DNA of 64,000 bases. Origin: Amycolatopsis thermophila (GTDB lineage Bacteria; Actinomycetota; Actinomycetes; Mycobacteriales; Pseudonocardiaceae). The stretch is taken from positions 5,890,001-5,954,000 of the forward strand of contig NZ_JAUSUT010000001.1 in the NCBI RefSeq assembly GCF_030814215.1, in the 5' to 3' direction. The first letter of the stretch is position 1, and every line of letters starts with the position of its first letter. Under the pieces are notes generated by a model. It saw nothing but the letters and a program-made list of their open reading frames with translations. It searched no databases and was not told the DNA's origin. Position numbers and translations under genes: made by a program. Of the stretch, positions 1-13,338 are shown one piece after another.

Positions 1-595
<595 letters not shown>

Positions 596-679
596 GATTC
601 CCTCCTCGCTCGCGTCGACCTTGCGCTGCGACCGTACTAGCCGGCCGGGCACGGGAGGTCGCCACGGTAGTCAACTCGC

Positions 680-1309
680 TCAGCGGTGTGACGGCTGTGA
701 ACTCCACCCCCGGCGGTCCGGATCGTGCGGGGTGACGACGGCGCCGTCGCGTGGCCCGGCCAGGCGGTGCAGGTCCTCGGGCGTGTCGACGTCGGCGCAC
801 TCCCCCGGCGCGGCCGGAAGTCCGGCCACGACGAGGTGCCCGAGGACGCGCCGCAGCGCGGCACCGTGCGGGTCGGCGGGGAGCGCGCGGCGGAGGCTCG
901 CGGTGCGCCAGACGCCGATGAGCCACTGCCGGCGGCCGTCCTCGTCGACGAGGACGGCACCGTCGGCACCGTCGGCACCGGACGTGGCCGCGCGCAGTCG
1001 CTCCACAGTGGACGGTGCGAGGCCGGCGAGATCGCCGGCCAGCACGGCGACGAGCGGTGTGTGAACGTGCCGGAGACCCGCGGCCAGCGCGGCGACCGGC
1101 CCGCCACCGGGCGGATCCTCCCGGGCCCACACCACCCCGGCGATGCCGTCCCGCTCCGGCCCGACCACGACAACCGGCGCGGCGCCGGCGACCGCGGCCA
1201 GCACGCGGTGCAGCAACGGCATCCCGCCGACGTCGAGCATGGGCTTGTCCACACCGGACAGGCGGCGCGCGGAACCCCCCGCCAGCACGACGGCGGCCAA
1301 CTCGCTCAC
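680..1309 (-). CDS. mobA: molybdenum cofactor guanylyltransferase-like protein (MobA family)
   Basis: A 209-residue NTP-transferase protein. MobA transfers GMP to molybdopterin in the cytoplasm to make the guanine-dinucleotide cofactor. The N-terminal nucleotide-binding signature is clear (LAGGSARRLSGVDKP, residues 9-23), and an AGDLAGL segment near residue 92 sits where MobA proteins carry a metal-binding acidic residue. Length is normal for the family. It stands 84 bases upstream of moxR on the same strand and may share its transcript. Other members of the nucleotidyltransferase fold cannot be fully excluded, because no molybdenum enzyme genes are nearby. Confidence 0.8.
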   Translation of the reverse strand: MSELAAVVLAGGSARRLSGVDKPMLDVGGMPLLHRVLAAVAGAAPVVVVGPERDGIAGVVWAREDPPGGGPVAALAAGLRHVHTPLVAVLAGDLAGLAPSTVERLRAATSGADGADGAVLVDEDGRRQWLIGVWRTASLRRALPADPHGAALRRVLGHLVVAGLPAAPGECADVDTPEDLHRLAGPRDGAVVTPHDPDRRGWSSQPSHR

Positions 1310-1392
1310 CGGCCCAGGCTAGCCCCGCCCGGCGGCACGCCGCGGACACCGGGAATCACCTTCCACAACATTACGCAAACATCCCTACCAAC

Positions 1393-1411
1393 GAGCTGTT
1401 ATGGTAAGAAC

Positions 1412-1426
<15 letters not shown>
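1393..1426. promoter_or_regulatory. inverted repeat spanning the start codon of the HTH gene, with a -10-like box
   Basis: GAGCTGTT (1393-1400) and AACAGCTC (1419-1426) form a perfect 8-bp inverted repeat with an 18-base spacer. The start codon at 1412 lies inside the spacer. A -10-like TATGGT at 1400-1405 would start transcription at about the A of the ATG, so a leaderless transcript with an autoregulatory operator is possible. No good -35 box is seen. This reading is inference from position and symmetry. Confidence 0.4.
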
Positions 1427-1827
<401 letters not shown>

Positions 1828-1831
<4 letters not shown>

Positions 1832-2661
1832 TCTTCAAGACCGACGAGGGCAGACGGGAGATCCTGCGCCGCTACCAGGAGACCCTCGCGCAGTGGCCCG
1901 TCCCGGCCGAGCACCTGCGCGTGCCGAGCGGCGAGGGCGACACCTTCGTCCTCCGCTGTGGCCCCGGGGACGCGCCGCCGCTGGTGCTGTTCCACGGCTC
2001 CGGCTCGAACGCCGCCATGTGGCTGGGCGACGTCGCGGCCTGGGCCCGGCACTTCCGCGTCCACGCGGTCGACCTGATCGGCGAACCCGGCCTGTCCGCC
2101 CCGTCCCGCCCGCCCCTGGATTCCGCGGCGCACGCGCGGTGGCTGGACGACGTCCTGGACCACCTCGGCCTCGATCGCGCCGCGATCGTGGGCGCCTCCC
2201 TCGGCGGATGGCTGGCGCTGGACTACGCGACCCGCCGGCCGGACCGGGTCACGAAGCTCGCACTGCTGTGCCCGGGCGGCGTCGGCCGCCAGAAGGCCGG
2301 TTTCCTCGTCAAGGCCCTGTTCTACCAACCGTTCGGCCGCTGGGGCACGTACCGGTCGATCAAGGCGGTCGCGGGCGTCGACGCGCGGCTCACCCCGGAG
2401 GTCGCCGACTACCTCGCGCTGACGTTCACGCACTTCCGGCCCCGCCGCGACCGGCTGCCGGTGTTCCCCGACGAGGCCCTGCGGCGGCTCACCATGCCGG
2501 TGCTGGCGATCGTCGGCGGTCGGGACGCGATCTTCGACTCCCACGCCACCGCCGAACGCCTTCGCCGCACGGCGCCGCGGGCCGATGTCGTCCTGCTGCC
2601 CGACGTCGCGCACTCGATCCCCGGCCAGACCCAGCCGGTTCTGGACTTCCTGCGACGCTAG
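1828..2661 (+). CDS. alpha/beta hydrolase
   Basis: A 277-residue alpha/beta-hydrolase-fold enzyme, probably cytoplasmic, as no signal peptide is seen. The oxyanion segment FHGSGSN lies near residues 55-61 and the nucleophile elbow G-A-S-L-G-G has its serine near residue 124. A GGRDAIFDSH acid region and a late DVAHSIPG histidine complete a plausible triad. The GTG start overlaps the stop of the upstream regulator gene by four bases. Its end overlaps the convergent NlpC/P60 gene by four bases. The fold is certain; the substrate cannot be read from the sequence. Confidence 0.9.
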
Positions 2662-4004
2662 CCGACCAGGCGCGTCGCGAACGGCAGGATGTCGCCGTAG
2701 CGCACCGGGGTCACCCGCACGACCATGCCGGACTGCGGCGCCTCGATCATCATCCCGTTGCCCAGGTAGAGCGCCACGTGGTGGATGCCGTCGCGACCCC
2801 AGAACAGCATGTCGCCACGGCGCATCTGCGCCAGCGGCACGCGGCGGCCCGAGGTGTACTGGTAGCCGCTGTAATGCGGCAGCGACGCGACCCCGGCGAA
2901 GGCGTAGATCATCAGCCCGGAGCAGTCGAACCCGACCTTGCGGTAGTCACCGTAGGCGTCGGCGACCCCGCCGTCCCGGATGCCCCGCGTCGGGCCGCCG
3001 GCGTTGCCGCCGCCCCACGCGTAGGGCATCCCGAGCTGCGCCATCGCCCGCGCGATGACCCGTTCGATGACCTGGGAGGACGAACCCGAGACCGCCGGCG
3101 CGGACGGCCGGTCGTGCCCGCCGCCACCGCCACCGCCGCTCGAGGAGTTCGCGGCCGCCAGTGCCGCCTGCCGCGCCTGTTCCTCGTCGTCGCGCTGCTT
3201 CTGCGCGAGCCAGTCGTCGTAGCGCTGCCGCTGGCCCTGCAGCCCGCTGACCCGCTGTTGCGCCTGGAACAGCTGCTGCTCGACGGTCGTCTTGTTCGCC
3301 TGCAGCTGCGCGGTCTGCGCGGCCTGGTTCTGCTGGGCCTGGACCGCCGCGGCCTGCGCGCCGTCGGCGGTGATCTTCGCCTGGGCGGCGCGGTCCTGCG
3401 CCTGCTGGGCGAGCTGCAGGGCCTGGCGCGCCGCCGCGTCCTTGTTGGACTTGTCGGTCTGGGCCTGCTGCATCATCTCCAGCGCGTTGAGCTGGCTGCC
3501 GCTGACGGCCTCGAGCAGCTGCGCGCGGGCGAGCAAGTCCTTCGGGCTGGACGCGCCCATGTAGGCCGAGATCGACCCGATGGTGCTGCCCTGCTGGTAA
3601 CTGCTGGAGATGAACGCGTCGAGGTTGGCGCGGGCGGTGTCGATCTGGGCCTGCGCCGCGTCGGCCTCGCGCTTGGCCGCGTCGGCGTCGCGCTGCGCCT
3701 GGTCGGCCGCGTCCTGCGCGGTCTGCAGGTCGACCAGCGCCTTGTTGGCCTCCTCCATCCGCAGCTCGACCGTGCTCTGCAGCTCGTCCAGCCGCGACTC
3801 GGCCTCGGCGAGCTGGTTGGTGAGCTGCCCGACCTCGCCGGCCTTGGCGTCGGCCTCACGCCGGCTCGCGCTGATCTCGGAGTCGCTCGGGTTGGGCGGT
3901 GGCGGCGGCGTCGCGGCCGCCGGACCGGTCGCGATCGTCACGACGACGAGCGCCAGCGCGCCGATCCCCACCCAGCGGCGCGCCCTCCGGCCCTGGTCAC
4001 CCAC
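2658..4004 (-). CDS. secreted NlpC/P60 peptidoglycan endopeptidase (RipA-like)
   Basis: A 448-residue exported cell-wall hydrolase. Residues 1-31 form a signal peptide (basic start, hydrophobic core, ATGPAAA cleavage region). Residues ~40-290 are a long Gln/Ala-rich coiled coil, as in RipA-type proteins. A Gly/Ser linker follows, then the NlpC/P60 domain from ~315 to the end. The catalytic cysteine is in FDCSG (Cys361) and the histidine in the HHVALYLG segment (~408). Such enzymes cut the D-Glu to diaminopimelate bond of stem peptides during septum splitting. The nearby moxR and aconitase genes reproduce the mycobacterial ripA region. The coiled coil probably keeps the enzyme inactive or places it at the septum. 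Confidence 0.93.
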   Translation of the reverse strand: MGDQGRRARRWVGIGALALVVVTIATGPAAATPPPPPNPSDSEISASRREADAKAGEVGQLTNQLAEAESRLDELQSTVELRMEEANKALVDLQTAQDAADQAQRDADAAKREADAAQAQIDTARANLDAFISSSYQQGSTIGSISAYMGASSPKDLLARAQLLEAVSGSQLNALEMMQQAQTDKSNKDAAARQALQLAQQAQDRAAQAKITADGAQAAAVQAQQNQAAQTAQLQANKTTVEQQLFQAQQRVSGLQGQRQRYDDWLAQKQRDDEEQARQAALAAANSSSGGGGGGGHDRPSAPAVSGSSSQVIERVIARAMAQLGMPYAWGGGNAGGPTRGIRDGGVADAYGDYRKVGFDCSGLMIYAFAGVASLPHYSGYQYTSGRRVPLAQMRRGDMLFWGRDGIHHVALYLGNGMMIEAPQSGMVVRVTPVRYGDILPFATRLVG

Positions 4005-4151
4005 GCCCTCGACTCCCTCCAGGCAGACTTCCCCACTGCACCGAGGACTGTGCCACCGCAGTCACTCCCAGACCAGGTGTCACACGCTGCACATCCGAAA
4101 CTTTCACCCCAACCGGGGATCCATCGGGCCCTCCGGCGCGTCGGAGGGGGC

Positions 4152-4592
4152 ATGAACAGAGCCCGGATCGGCCCCCTCGTCGCGGCGCTGGGGGTCGCCC
4201 TGGTGGTGGCGGGGACGTTCCTGCCGTGGTTCCGGTCGGGGTCGGTGAGCCGGAGCAGCTACGCGGCCGCCGGGCTGGCCGACCGCCTGGCGCTGCTCGA
4301 CGACCCGCTGGCGGGCACCGCGCTGCGCGCGTGGGTGGCGGTTCCGGCGCTGGCCGCGGTGTGCCTGGTGCTGCTCCTGTCCGGGCTGCCGCGCACCGGC
4401 GCAACGTTGACGGCACTTCTGGCGATTACCGGGGGAACCGTCGCGCTGCTCGCCACCGTCCAAGGGAGCGGAACCACGGGCGTGGTCGCCGTCTCCCCGA
4501 GCGGACCGGTGACCACGCTGTGCGGCTCCGCCCTCGCGCTGGCCGGCGCGGTCGGCACCTTCGTCACGGCGAGAGCAGGTAGGACACGGTGA
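4152..4592 (+). CDS. small four-helix membrane protein, unknown function
   Basis: A 146-residue integral membrane protein with four predicted hydrophobic segments, at about residues 7-27, 63-84, 91-111 and 122-143. The ATG at 4152 has a strong GGAGGGGG ribosome site. The loop after helix 1 starts with FLPWFRSGS, a pattern common in actinobacterial TIGR-type small membrane proteins. Its stop overlaps the start of the next gene by four bases, so the two are almost certainly co-translated. No catalytic motif is seen. Its partner also has a membrane anchor, so the pair may form one envelope complex; that is inference. Confidence 0.78.
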   Translation: MNRARIGPLVAALGVALVVAGTFLPWFRSGSVSRSSYAAAGLADRLALLDDPLAGTALRAWVAVPALAAVCLVLLLSGLPRTGATLTALLAITGGTVALLATVQGSGTTGVVAVSPSGPVTTLCGSALALAGAVGTFVTARAGRTR

Positions 4593-5959
4593 GCATGCCA
4601 CCGCAGGACGGCCAGTGGCCGTACCAGCAGAACCAGTACCCGCAACACCAGCAGCAGCCCTATCCGCAGCAGCAGTACCCCGGCCAGTACGGGCCGCCGC
4701 AGCAGCAGTGGACCCAGCCCTACCAGCAGGTACCGCCCCGGCCGCCGAAGCGGCGCAACCGCGGTCTGATCATCGGGCTGGTCGTCGCGCTGGTCCTGCT
4801 GCTGGGCGGCGGCGGGACGTGGTTCGCGCTGTCGCAGCGGGACTCCGTGGCCTCCGGCGCGGCCACACCCACCGAGGCGGCGCAGAACCTCGCGAAGGCG
4901 CTGAGCGGCAACGACGTCGTGGGCATGGTCGGCGCGCTCGCCCCGGCCGAGGCCAAGCTGCTCACCGAGCCGATCGGGCAGACCACCGACGAGCTCAAGC
5001 GCCTGGGCATCCTCAAGGCCGACGCCGACCCGAAGACCCTCACCGGCCTGCAGGTCAAGGCGGAGAACCTGGTCTTCGACGAGGCCGGGGCCGAGCGGGT
5101 CAACGACCACCTCACGATCACCAAGCTCACCGGCGGCACGATCACGGTGACCGGCGACCCCTCGAAGCTGCCGCTGGCGGATCGCTTCCGCGACCTGATG
5201 CCCGCGGACGAGGGCCCGCAAACCGAGACGATCGACATCGCCGACGAGGTCCGCGACTCCGGTGAGCCGATCCGCATCGCCACCGTCAAGGTCGACGGCG
5301 ACTGGTACCCGAGCCTGCTCTACACGATCGCCGACTACGCCCTGCAGGACGAGCACGAGCCCTGGCCCACCACCTCGATCCCGGCTCGCGGCGCGAGCAG
5401 CCCGAACGAGGCGGTCAAGCAGCTGGTGCAGGCGGCACTCGACGAGGACGTGACGCGCGTGATCGAGCTGCTGCCGCCCGACGAGATGGCGGTCCTGCAC
5501 GACGCGGGCCCGGCGCTGGTGGCCGCCGCCCGCGAGGACTCCGAGCCCAGCGGCGCGAAGCTGACCGACCTGCGCACCGAGACCAGCGCGGTCCCCGGCG
5601 GTACGCGCGCCACGATCACGCACGTCGAGTTCACCGACCCCAGCGGTGGGACGTACTCGGTCACCAAGAACGGCGACTGCTACGACGCCACCGGCGAGGG
5701 CCGCACGGAGCACCTGTGCGCCGACTACCTCGCGGACAACATCGAGAACGAGATCGGCTCGTCGGTGCCGGAGGAGGTCACGACCGTGCTGCAGCACCTG
5801 TCCACCGGTGTGCTGGACCAGGGGCTGGGCGTGGTCACCACCGAGGTCGGCGGCCTGCACTACGTCAGCCCGCTGCGCACCTTCAACGAACTGGGCCTGA
5901 CCGTGCTGCGCAGCCTGCAGCCGGGGGACATCGACGCGCTGCTGCGGCTCGCCGAGTAG
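4589..5959 (+). CDS. membrane-anchored protein with Gln/Pro/Tyr-rich tail and two tandem extracytoplasmic domains
   Basis: A 456-residue protein of unknown function. Residues 1-48 are very rich in Gln, Pro and Tyr. A basic stop (RPPKRRNR) and one membrane helix (residues ~55-77) follow, so the rest probably lies outside the membrane. Two related ~170-residue repeats begin at TPTEAAQNLAKAL (~90) and SPNEAVKQLVQAA (~270); each starts with a helix followed by a beta-rich part. The first GTG overlaps the upstream gene by four bases; an in-frame ATG six bases on is equally possible. A strong terminator follows, so the two genes form a complete operon. The family is not recognised. Confidence 0.82.
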   Translation: MSMPPQDGQWPYQQNQYPQHQQQPYPQQQYPGQYGPPQQQWTQPYQQVPPRPPKRRNRGLIIGLVVALVLLLGGGGTWFALSQRDSVASGAATPTEAAQNLAKALSGNDVVGMVGALAPAEAKLLTEPIGQTTDELKRLGILKADADPKTLTGLQVKAENLVFDEAGAERVNDHLTITKLTGGTITVTGDPSKLPLADRFRDLMPADEGPQTETIDIADEVRDSGEPIRIATVKVDGDWYPSLLYTIADYALQDEHEPWPTTSIPARGASSPNEAVKQLVQAALDEDVTRVIELLPPDEMAVLHDAGPALVAAAREDSEPSGAKLTDLRTETSAVPGGTRATITHVEFTDPSGGTYSVTKNGDCYDATGEGRTEHLCADYLADNIENEIGSSVPEEVTTVLQHLSTGVLDQGLGVVTTEVGGLHYVSPLRTFNELGLTVLRSLQPGDIDALLRLAE

Positions 5960-5980
5960 TCCCGGAGCCGGCCGGCGACG

Positions 5981-6018
5981 ACGGCGCCCGCGACCCCACC
6001 GGTCGCGGGCGCCGTTTT
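5981..6018 (+). terminator. rho-independent terminator after the membrane-protein operon
   Basis: A perfect 15-bp stem (5981-5995 with 6001-6015) has a 5-base loop and is followed by a short T run. It ends the 4152-5959 operon and insulates the aconitase promoter that starts about 45 bases further on. Confidence 0.88.
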
Positions 6019-6059
6019 CGCGTTCGGCCCACGTCACACCGCGCCCGCGGCGGGTCGCG

Positions 6060-6088
6060 TTGAACTCAAAAAAGGACAAGCGTACTGT
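6060..6088 (+). promoter_or_regulatory. candidate sigma-A promoter of acnA
   Basis: TTGAAC (6060-6065) and TACTGT (6083-6088) are separated by exactly 17 bases. This would give a transcript start near 6095 and a ~110-base leader before the GTG start of acnA. The -10 box overlaps the AcnR-type operator at 6072-6087, as expected for repression by blocking polymerase. Confidence 0.6.
6072..6087. promoter_or_regulatory. AcnR-type operator in the aconitase promoter
   Basis: The site AAGGACAAGCGTACTG differs at only one position from the corynebacterial AcnR consensus CAGNACNNNCGTACTG, as I recall it. It overlaps the -10 box of the acnA promoter. A second similar site precedes acnR itself (18702-18717). 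AcnR is a TetR-type repressor of aconitase, so acnA repression by the acnR product is the direct reading. Confidence 0.7.
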
Positions 6089-6205
6089 TTGCCGTGTGGG
6101 AGCCTGCGCGCATCCCCGCGTCTGCGGGCGCGAGCCGTGTGCGCCAGACTCGCGATGACAACCCGAACCGAACTGACGGCGACGACCCTGCCCAGGGAGT
6201 TAGAC

Positions 6206-9019
<2,814 letters not shown>

Positions 9020-9031
9020 CGGTTCCGGACG

Positions 9032-9067
9032 AAAGCGCCGCGAGCCCCACGGGCTCGCGGCGCTTTT
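9032..9067. terminator. bidirectional terminator after acnA
   Basis: A perfect 16-bp stem (9032-9047 with 9051-9066) has a 3-base loop. It is flanked by A residues on the left and T residues on the right, so it can end both acnA and the convergent phosphoesterase operon. Confidence 0.88.
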
Positions 9068-9147
9068 CGTTGGTAGGTCCGCGGCACGAGCCGCCGGTCA
9101 GAGCAGCGACTGGCGGACACGCCCCGCCGTATAGGTCGTTATACGGA

Positions 9148-10779
9148 CTAGTGCCCGTGGTCGCCGGCCACGGCGCCGCTCACCGGGTCGAGCGTGACCG
9201 CCTTGGCCTTCGGACCGTGGAAGTCGAACAGGTTGTCCATCGTCCCGGCGCGGGTGTCGTAGGAACCGCCGCCGATGGTCCCGGTCGACCAGTTGTCCTC
9301 GATGAACTTCAGGATCGAGGTCTGGTCGGTGCGGGTGTGGTCGACGTAGTTCTCCTTGGCGTACGGCGAGATCACCAGCAGCGGCAGGCGCGGGCCGTAC
9401 CCGCACCGGTCGGCGCCGCCGAGCCGGTTCGGCACGCCGGTGCAGATCGCGGAGTCCTGCGCGGCGTCGGACGACCCGTTGACCAGCGCGCTGACGTGGT
9501 CGTACCAGCCGTCGGAGTCGTCGTAGGCGAGCACGATCGCCGTCGAGTTCCACTCCTTGGACCGCTGGATCTTGTTGATCTCGTCCACCACGAACCGCTG
9601 CTCGTCGAGCGGGTCGGAGTTCGCCGCGTGCGCGTCCTGGTAGGCCGGGGCCTTGAGGAAGCTCACCGCGGGCATGCTGCCCGCCTGGAGCGCGGTGTCG
9701 AAGTCGGTGATGTCGTACTGGTGGTTGGCCTGGTCGGTCTGCCCGATCGCGGCGGGCGAGCTCGGCGGCAGGTGCTTCTCGTTGGCCGTCGACCGGTAGT
9801 ACTGGAACGGCTCGTGGTGCGGGCTGTAGTCGGTGACGGTGACACCGCCGATGTTCTGGTGCGTCTGCCCGCACACCGCGTAGCCGCCCGCTTCGCCGGT
9901 GGGCCGGAACCCGCCCTGGAACCAGCCCCAGGTGACGCCGCGCGCGTTGAGCAGGTCACCGATGTTGGGGCCCTGCGCCTCGGCCAGGTTCGACGCGGCC
10001 TTGTGGTTGTTGTCGGAGCAGTCGTCGAAGGCGGGGTCGGGGTCGGCGATCACGGTGCCCAGCCCGGACGAGTCCGGCGAGACCGCGACGGAGGTGTCGG
10101 TGACCGGGTCGTGGGTCACCGAGGTGACCGGCTGGACGCCGTGGGTCTGGCCGGAGATCAGGTTGATCGCGCCGGGCGTCGACGGGCCGAACGTGGTGTT
10201 GAACGAGTTGTCGCTCATCGCGTAGTGCTGGGCGTAGTTCCACATCGCGGTGACCGTGTTGCCGTCGTAGTAGTCCATCACCAGGCCCGGCTCGCCGAAC
10301 AGGATCGGCTGGCCGGTGCAGGTGTCCCTGCCGGTGTACTCGACGAACTTGTCCATGGCGCCGTTGTCGAACGCCTTCTGCTCGGCGCCGTAGCCGTGGT
10401 TCTGGTCGCAGGTCAGCGCCTGGTCCGGGCTCAGCCGCTTGGGGTTGTAGGCGTTGGGGTTGGCGGTCAGCAGCTGCGGCGACAGGCCGTCGACGGCCGG
10501 GGTGTTCCGGGCCGCCTGGAAGGGAGTTCCGTCGGTGTTGGCCGCGTGCGGGTAGGTGCCGAAGTAGTGGTCGAAGGAGATGTTCTCGCCGAAGATGACG
10601 ACGACGTGCTTGATGGGTGTGGCGGTGTGCAGGCCGCCGGCCGGTTTGAGCGGCAGCGGCTGCGCCTGCGCGCCGCCCACCGCGGTGCTGACCGCGATCG
10701 CGACGCCGGCCGCGGTGACCAGCGCTCCCGCGCCGAGCAGCAGCGGTTTCCGCCGTCTCCGGGTGAACCTGGTGTCCAC
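9148..10779 (-). CDS. secreted phosphoesterase of the phospholipase C / acid phosphatase family
   Basis: A 543-residue protein with a basic N-terminus (RRRRK), a hydrophobic export segment (residues 13-40) and the family signature FGENISFDHYFGTYP near residue 62. Enzymes with this domain hydrolyse phospholipid head groups or other phosphate esters outside the membrane. The ISGQTHG and late YDDSDGWYDHVS motifs are also typical. It is the last gene of an efeO-efeB-phosphoesterase run, 27 bases after efeB. The presence of a phosphatase in an iron-uptake operon is unusual; release of iron from phosphate complexes is possible but only inference. The exact substrate is unknown. Confidence 0.87.
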   Translation of the reverse strand: MDTRFTRRRRKPLLLGAGALVTAAGVAIAVSTAVGGAQAQPLPLKPAGGLHTATPIKHVVVIFGENISFDHYFGTYPHAANTDGTPFQAARNTPAVDGLSPQLLTANPNAYNPKRLSPDQALTCDQNHGYGAEQKAFDNGAMDKFVEYTGRDTCTGQPILFGEPGLVMDYYDGNTVTAMWNYAQHYAMSDNSFNTTFGPSTPGAINLISGQTHGVQPVTSVTHDPVTDTSVAVSPDSSGLGTVIADPDPAFDDCSDNNHKAASNLAEAQGPNIGDLLNARGVTWGWFQGGFRPTGEAGGYAVCGQTHQNIGGVTVTDYSPHHEPFQYYRSTANEKHLPPSSPAAIGQTDQANHQYDITDFDTALQAGSMPAVSFLKAPAYQDAHAANSDPLDEQRFVVDEINKIQRSKEWNSTAIVLAYDDSDGWYDHVSALVNGSSDAAQDSAICTGVPNRLGGADRCGYGPRLPLLVISPYAKENYVDHTRTDQTSILKFIEDNWSTGTIGGGSYDTRAGTMDNLFDFHGPKAKAVTLDPVSGAVAGDHGH

Positions 10780-10806
10780 TGTGTCCTCCTGTGTGGTGGG
10801 AACCGG

Positions 10807-12003
10807 TCAGGCCAGCAGGGCCCGTCCGAAGTGGTCGCCTGGCCCGGTGACCCCGGGCAGGGCGAAGAAGTAGCCGCCGCCGAACGGCGAGATGTAGTCG
10901 GTCAGCGGTTCGTCGATCAGCCGCGTCTGCACGGCCTCGAACTGCCGCAGCGGGTCCTGCTGGTAGCAGGTGAAGATCAGGCCCATGTCGAGGTTGCCGT
11001 TGCCGTCGATACCGCGGTCGTAGTTGTAGGAGCGGCGCAGGATGCGGCTGCGGTCGGTGCCGGGGGTCCGCGGGTTGGCCAGCCGGATGTGGCTGGTCAG
11101 CGGGACCGCGGCGCCGGCCGGGTCGAGGGCGTAGTCCGGCTCGTCGTCCTCGCGGGAACCGTCCAGCGGCGCGCCCGAGTCGCGGCGGCGGCCGAAGATG
11201 TTCTCCTGTTCCGACAGCGAGACGCGGTCCCAGAACTCCACGAGCATCCGGATCAGGCGGATCACCTGGTAGCTGCCGCCCGCGGTCCACGCCGGTTCAC
11301 CGCCGCCGGCCCAGACGAGTCCGGCCATTTCCGCGGGGTCGCCGGTGTCGGGATTGGCGGTGCCGTCCTTGAAACCCATCAGGTTGCGGGGCGTGCCGGA
11401 GGGCCGGGGCGGCGAGGTGAAGCCGGAGATCCGCCACCGCGGCTGCATCCCGCCGCGGGTGGCGCGGGCGAGGTCGCGGAGGGCGTGCAGCACGGTGTCG
11501 GCGTTGCCGGCGGTCAGCACCAGGCTGAGGTCGCCGTGGCACTGGGCGGGGTCGAGGGCGTCGTTGGGGAACATCCGCATCGGCGTCAGCCGTGCGGGTT
11601 TGCGGTCGGCGAGGCCGTAGCGGTCGTCGAACAACGACGCGCCGACGCCGACGGTGACGGTGAGCCGGTCGGCCGGGACGACGGGCCCACCGACGCCGGA
11701 GTCCGAGGGCGGACCGCTGATGCCGACGGTGTCCGGCGTGCCGCCGGCGGTCAGGAACCGGGCCCGGCCGGTGAGGGCCTGGAACAGTTCGGTGAGCTCG
11801 GCGCGGGTTTCGGCGATGACGTCGAAGGAGGCGACGACGGCCTGCCGGGCGCTCGGGAGCAGGATGCCGGCCTGGTGCGCGCCGTGGAACGGGACCGGGC
11901 CGTCGTCCTGCGCGGTCGCGGACGCGGCGAGCCCGGCGGTGGCTGCGGCGACCCCGGCACCCGCGATCGCGCCGCGCAGGAACGACCGCCGGGCGACGCT
12001 CAC
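10807..12003 (-). CDS. efeB: Dyp-type peroxidase, EfeB (deferrochelatase/peroxidase)
   Basis: A 398-residue haem peroxidase. The start has a twin-arginine signal (VARRSFLRG, then an Ala-rich core), so the folded haem protein is exported by Tat. The Dyp signature GFKDGTANP carries the GxxDG distal aspartate, and a conserved proximal histidine region follows. EfeB works with EfeO and, in full systems, the permease EfeU in iron uptake, and may extract iron from haem. The GTG start overlaps the efeO stop by four bases. No efeU gene is seen here. Length and motifs match the family well. Confidence 0.93.
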   Translation of the reverse strand: MSVARRSFLRGAIAGAGVAAATAGLAASATAQDDGPVPFHGAHQAGILLPSARQAVVASFDVIAETRAELTELFQALTGRARFLTAGGTPDTVGISGPPSDSGVGGPVVPADRLTVTVGVGASLFDDRYGLADRKPARLTPMRMFPNDALDPAQCHGDLSLVLTAGNADTVLHALRDLARATRGGMQPRWRISGFTSPPRPSGTPRNLMGFKDGTANPDTGDPAEMAGLVWAGGGEPAWTAGGSYQVIRLIRMLVEFWDRVSLSEQENIFGRRRDSGAPLDGSREDDEPDYALDPAGAAVPLTSHIRLANPRTPGTDRSRILRRSYNYDRGIDGNGNLDMGLIFTCYQQDPLRQFEAVQTRLIDEPLTDYISPFGGGYFFALPGVTGPGDHFGRALLA

Positions 12004-13157
12004 GACGTCCTCCGCGGCGCGGTGATGGCCGCGATGGGGGCGAGCTGTTCGGTCAGCTCGGCGACGGCGCCGTTGACGCGTTCGCGCTGGGCGGTCGTGA
12101 GCTGGGCGACCGGGACCCACGAGCCGTCGCGACGCTGTCCGGTGTGGAGCACCGTGCGGACGCGGGCGATCTGGGCGTCCACGTCGGACAGGGCAGGCAT
12201 CCGGGTGGACAGCAGCGGCCGCAGGACGTCGAGGACGGCGACGGTGCCGTCGAGGTTGGCCAGTGTGGTCGCCAGGCCGGTGCCGCTGCCGTAGTCGGTG
12301 TGGCCGGTGAGTTCGGACTGCAGTGCGTTCTCCATGATCTCGTGGGCGCGCAGGCCCAGGTCGTGCTGGTCGATCTGGGTGTCCGGAAAGGACTCCCGGA
12401 GCCGGTGGACGGCGTCGTCGAGCTGCCGGGCCACGGCGGTGAGGGCGGCGGCCGGCTCGTCGTGCCAGAGGCCGTATTCGAGGCGGTGGAAGCCGGTGAA
12501 GCCCGGGTCGGCGATGCCGCCCGGGAGGCCGTCCGCGGTGCCGTTGATGGCGGAGTCCGCGTCGCCGAACGCGCCGTAGGCCGCGCCGAGCCGTTCGTAG
12601 GTGAGGTGGGCGGCCAGCCAGGCGGCGCGGGCGGCATCCCGGTTCCCGGTGCCGACGGCGGTGGCGAGGGCGTCGGTCTGCGCGGTGAGCGTGTCGAGGC
12701 CGGCGGTGGTGGCGTCGTGGTAGGCCTTGGCCGGGGCGATGAGGTCGGCGTAGGTGACCGGGATGACGGCCGGTGCCCGGCGGGCGGTGCCGCCGGTGAG
12801 GTGGACGACCGGGCCGGTGACTGCGTCGGCGTCGTCGGGGAGGCAGCGCAGGGCGTAGTCGCCGGCGTCGAGGGTGACGTCGAGCGCGCGGGTGGCCCCG
12901 GCGCCGAGGCCTTCCACCTCGCCGAAGACGGCGCCGGTGGCCGGGTCGACGACCTCGGCCTCGGCGATGACGGCCCCGGTGTTGCGCAGCAGGAGCGTCT
13001 GCGGCCCGGCCGGCGAGGGGCTCCAGCCGTGCCCGCAGGCGGACGCGGACACCTCGACGACGGTCTCCGGGGCGGCCGCGGGTCTCCCCCACAGCCACCA
13101 GCCGGCGCCGCCCAGAACCACCAGGGCGACCACCCCTGCGACGACCCAGCGCGACAC
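12000..13157 (-). CDS. efeO: EfeO-like iron-binding lipoprotein-type protein with cupredoxin and M75 (imelysin) domains
   Basis: A 385-residue membrane-anchored extracytoplasmic protein. One hydrophobic segment (residues 4-23) is followed by a cupredoxin-like beta domain (~30-125) and an alpha-helical M75/imelysin domain (~135-385). The M75 HxxE motif is visible as HRLEYGLW. EfeO supplies ferrous or ferric iron to the Efe permease. GTG at 13157 is preferred because AGGAGAGG stands just upstream; GTG at 13169 is in frame but lacks a ribosome site. It is the first gene of the efeO-efeB-phosphoesterase operon. No clear iron-regulator box was found upstream. Confidence 0.88.
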   Translation of the reverse strand: MSRWVVAGVVALVVLGGAGWWLWGRPAAAPETVVEVSASACGHGWSPSPAGPQTLLLRNTGAVIAEAEVVDPATGAVFGEVEGLGAGATRALDVTLDAGDYALRCLPDDADAVTGPVVHLTGGTARRAPAVIPVTYADLIAPAKAYHDATTAGLDTLTAQTDALATAVGTGNRDAARAAWLAAHLTYERLGAAYGAFGDADSAINGTADGLPGGIADPGFTGFHRLEYGLWHDEPAAALTAVARQLDDAVHRLRESFPDTQIDQHDLGLRAHEIMENALQSELTGHTDYGSGTGLATTLANLDGTVAVLDVLRPLLSTRMPALSDVDAQIARVRTVLHTGQRRDGSWVPVAQLTTAQRERVNGAVAELTEQLAPIAAITAPRRTS

Positions 13158-13338
13158 GCCTCTCCTCACCCGGACGGTGGATCTTTGCCGAGCGGAGCGT
13201 AGGCACGACGGGTTCCGGCCCCGGTCCGATTTGCACGGTCCCGTCGAACGTTCACCGAGTGTTCGGGCGAGGTTTCGCCCAGATGAGCGAAAATGGGATA
13301 TCGACACCTTTTCCACCGGCCGGCCCGGCCGCGTGCGG

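Noticed and set aside
9070..12294. Long plus-strand frame opposite the phosphoesterase and efeB
   Set aside because: Its counterpart strand encodes proteins with clear signal peptides and catalytic motifs; this frame has none.
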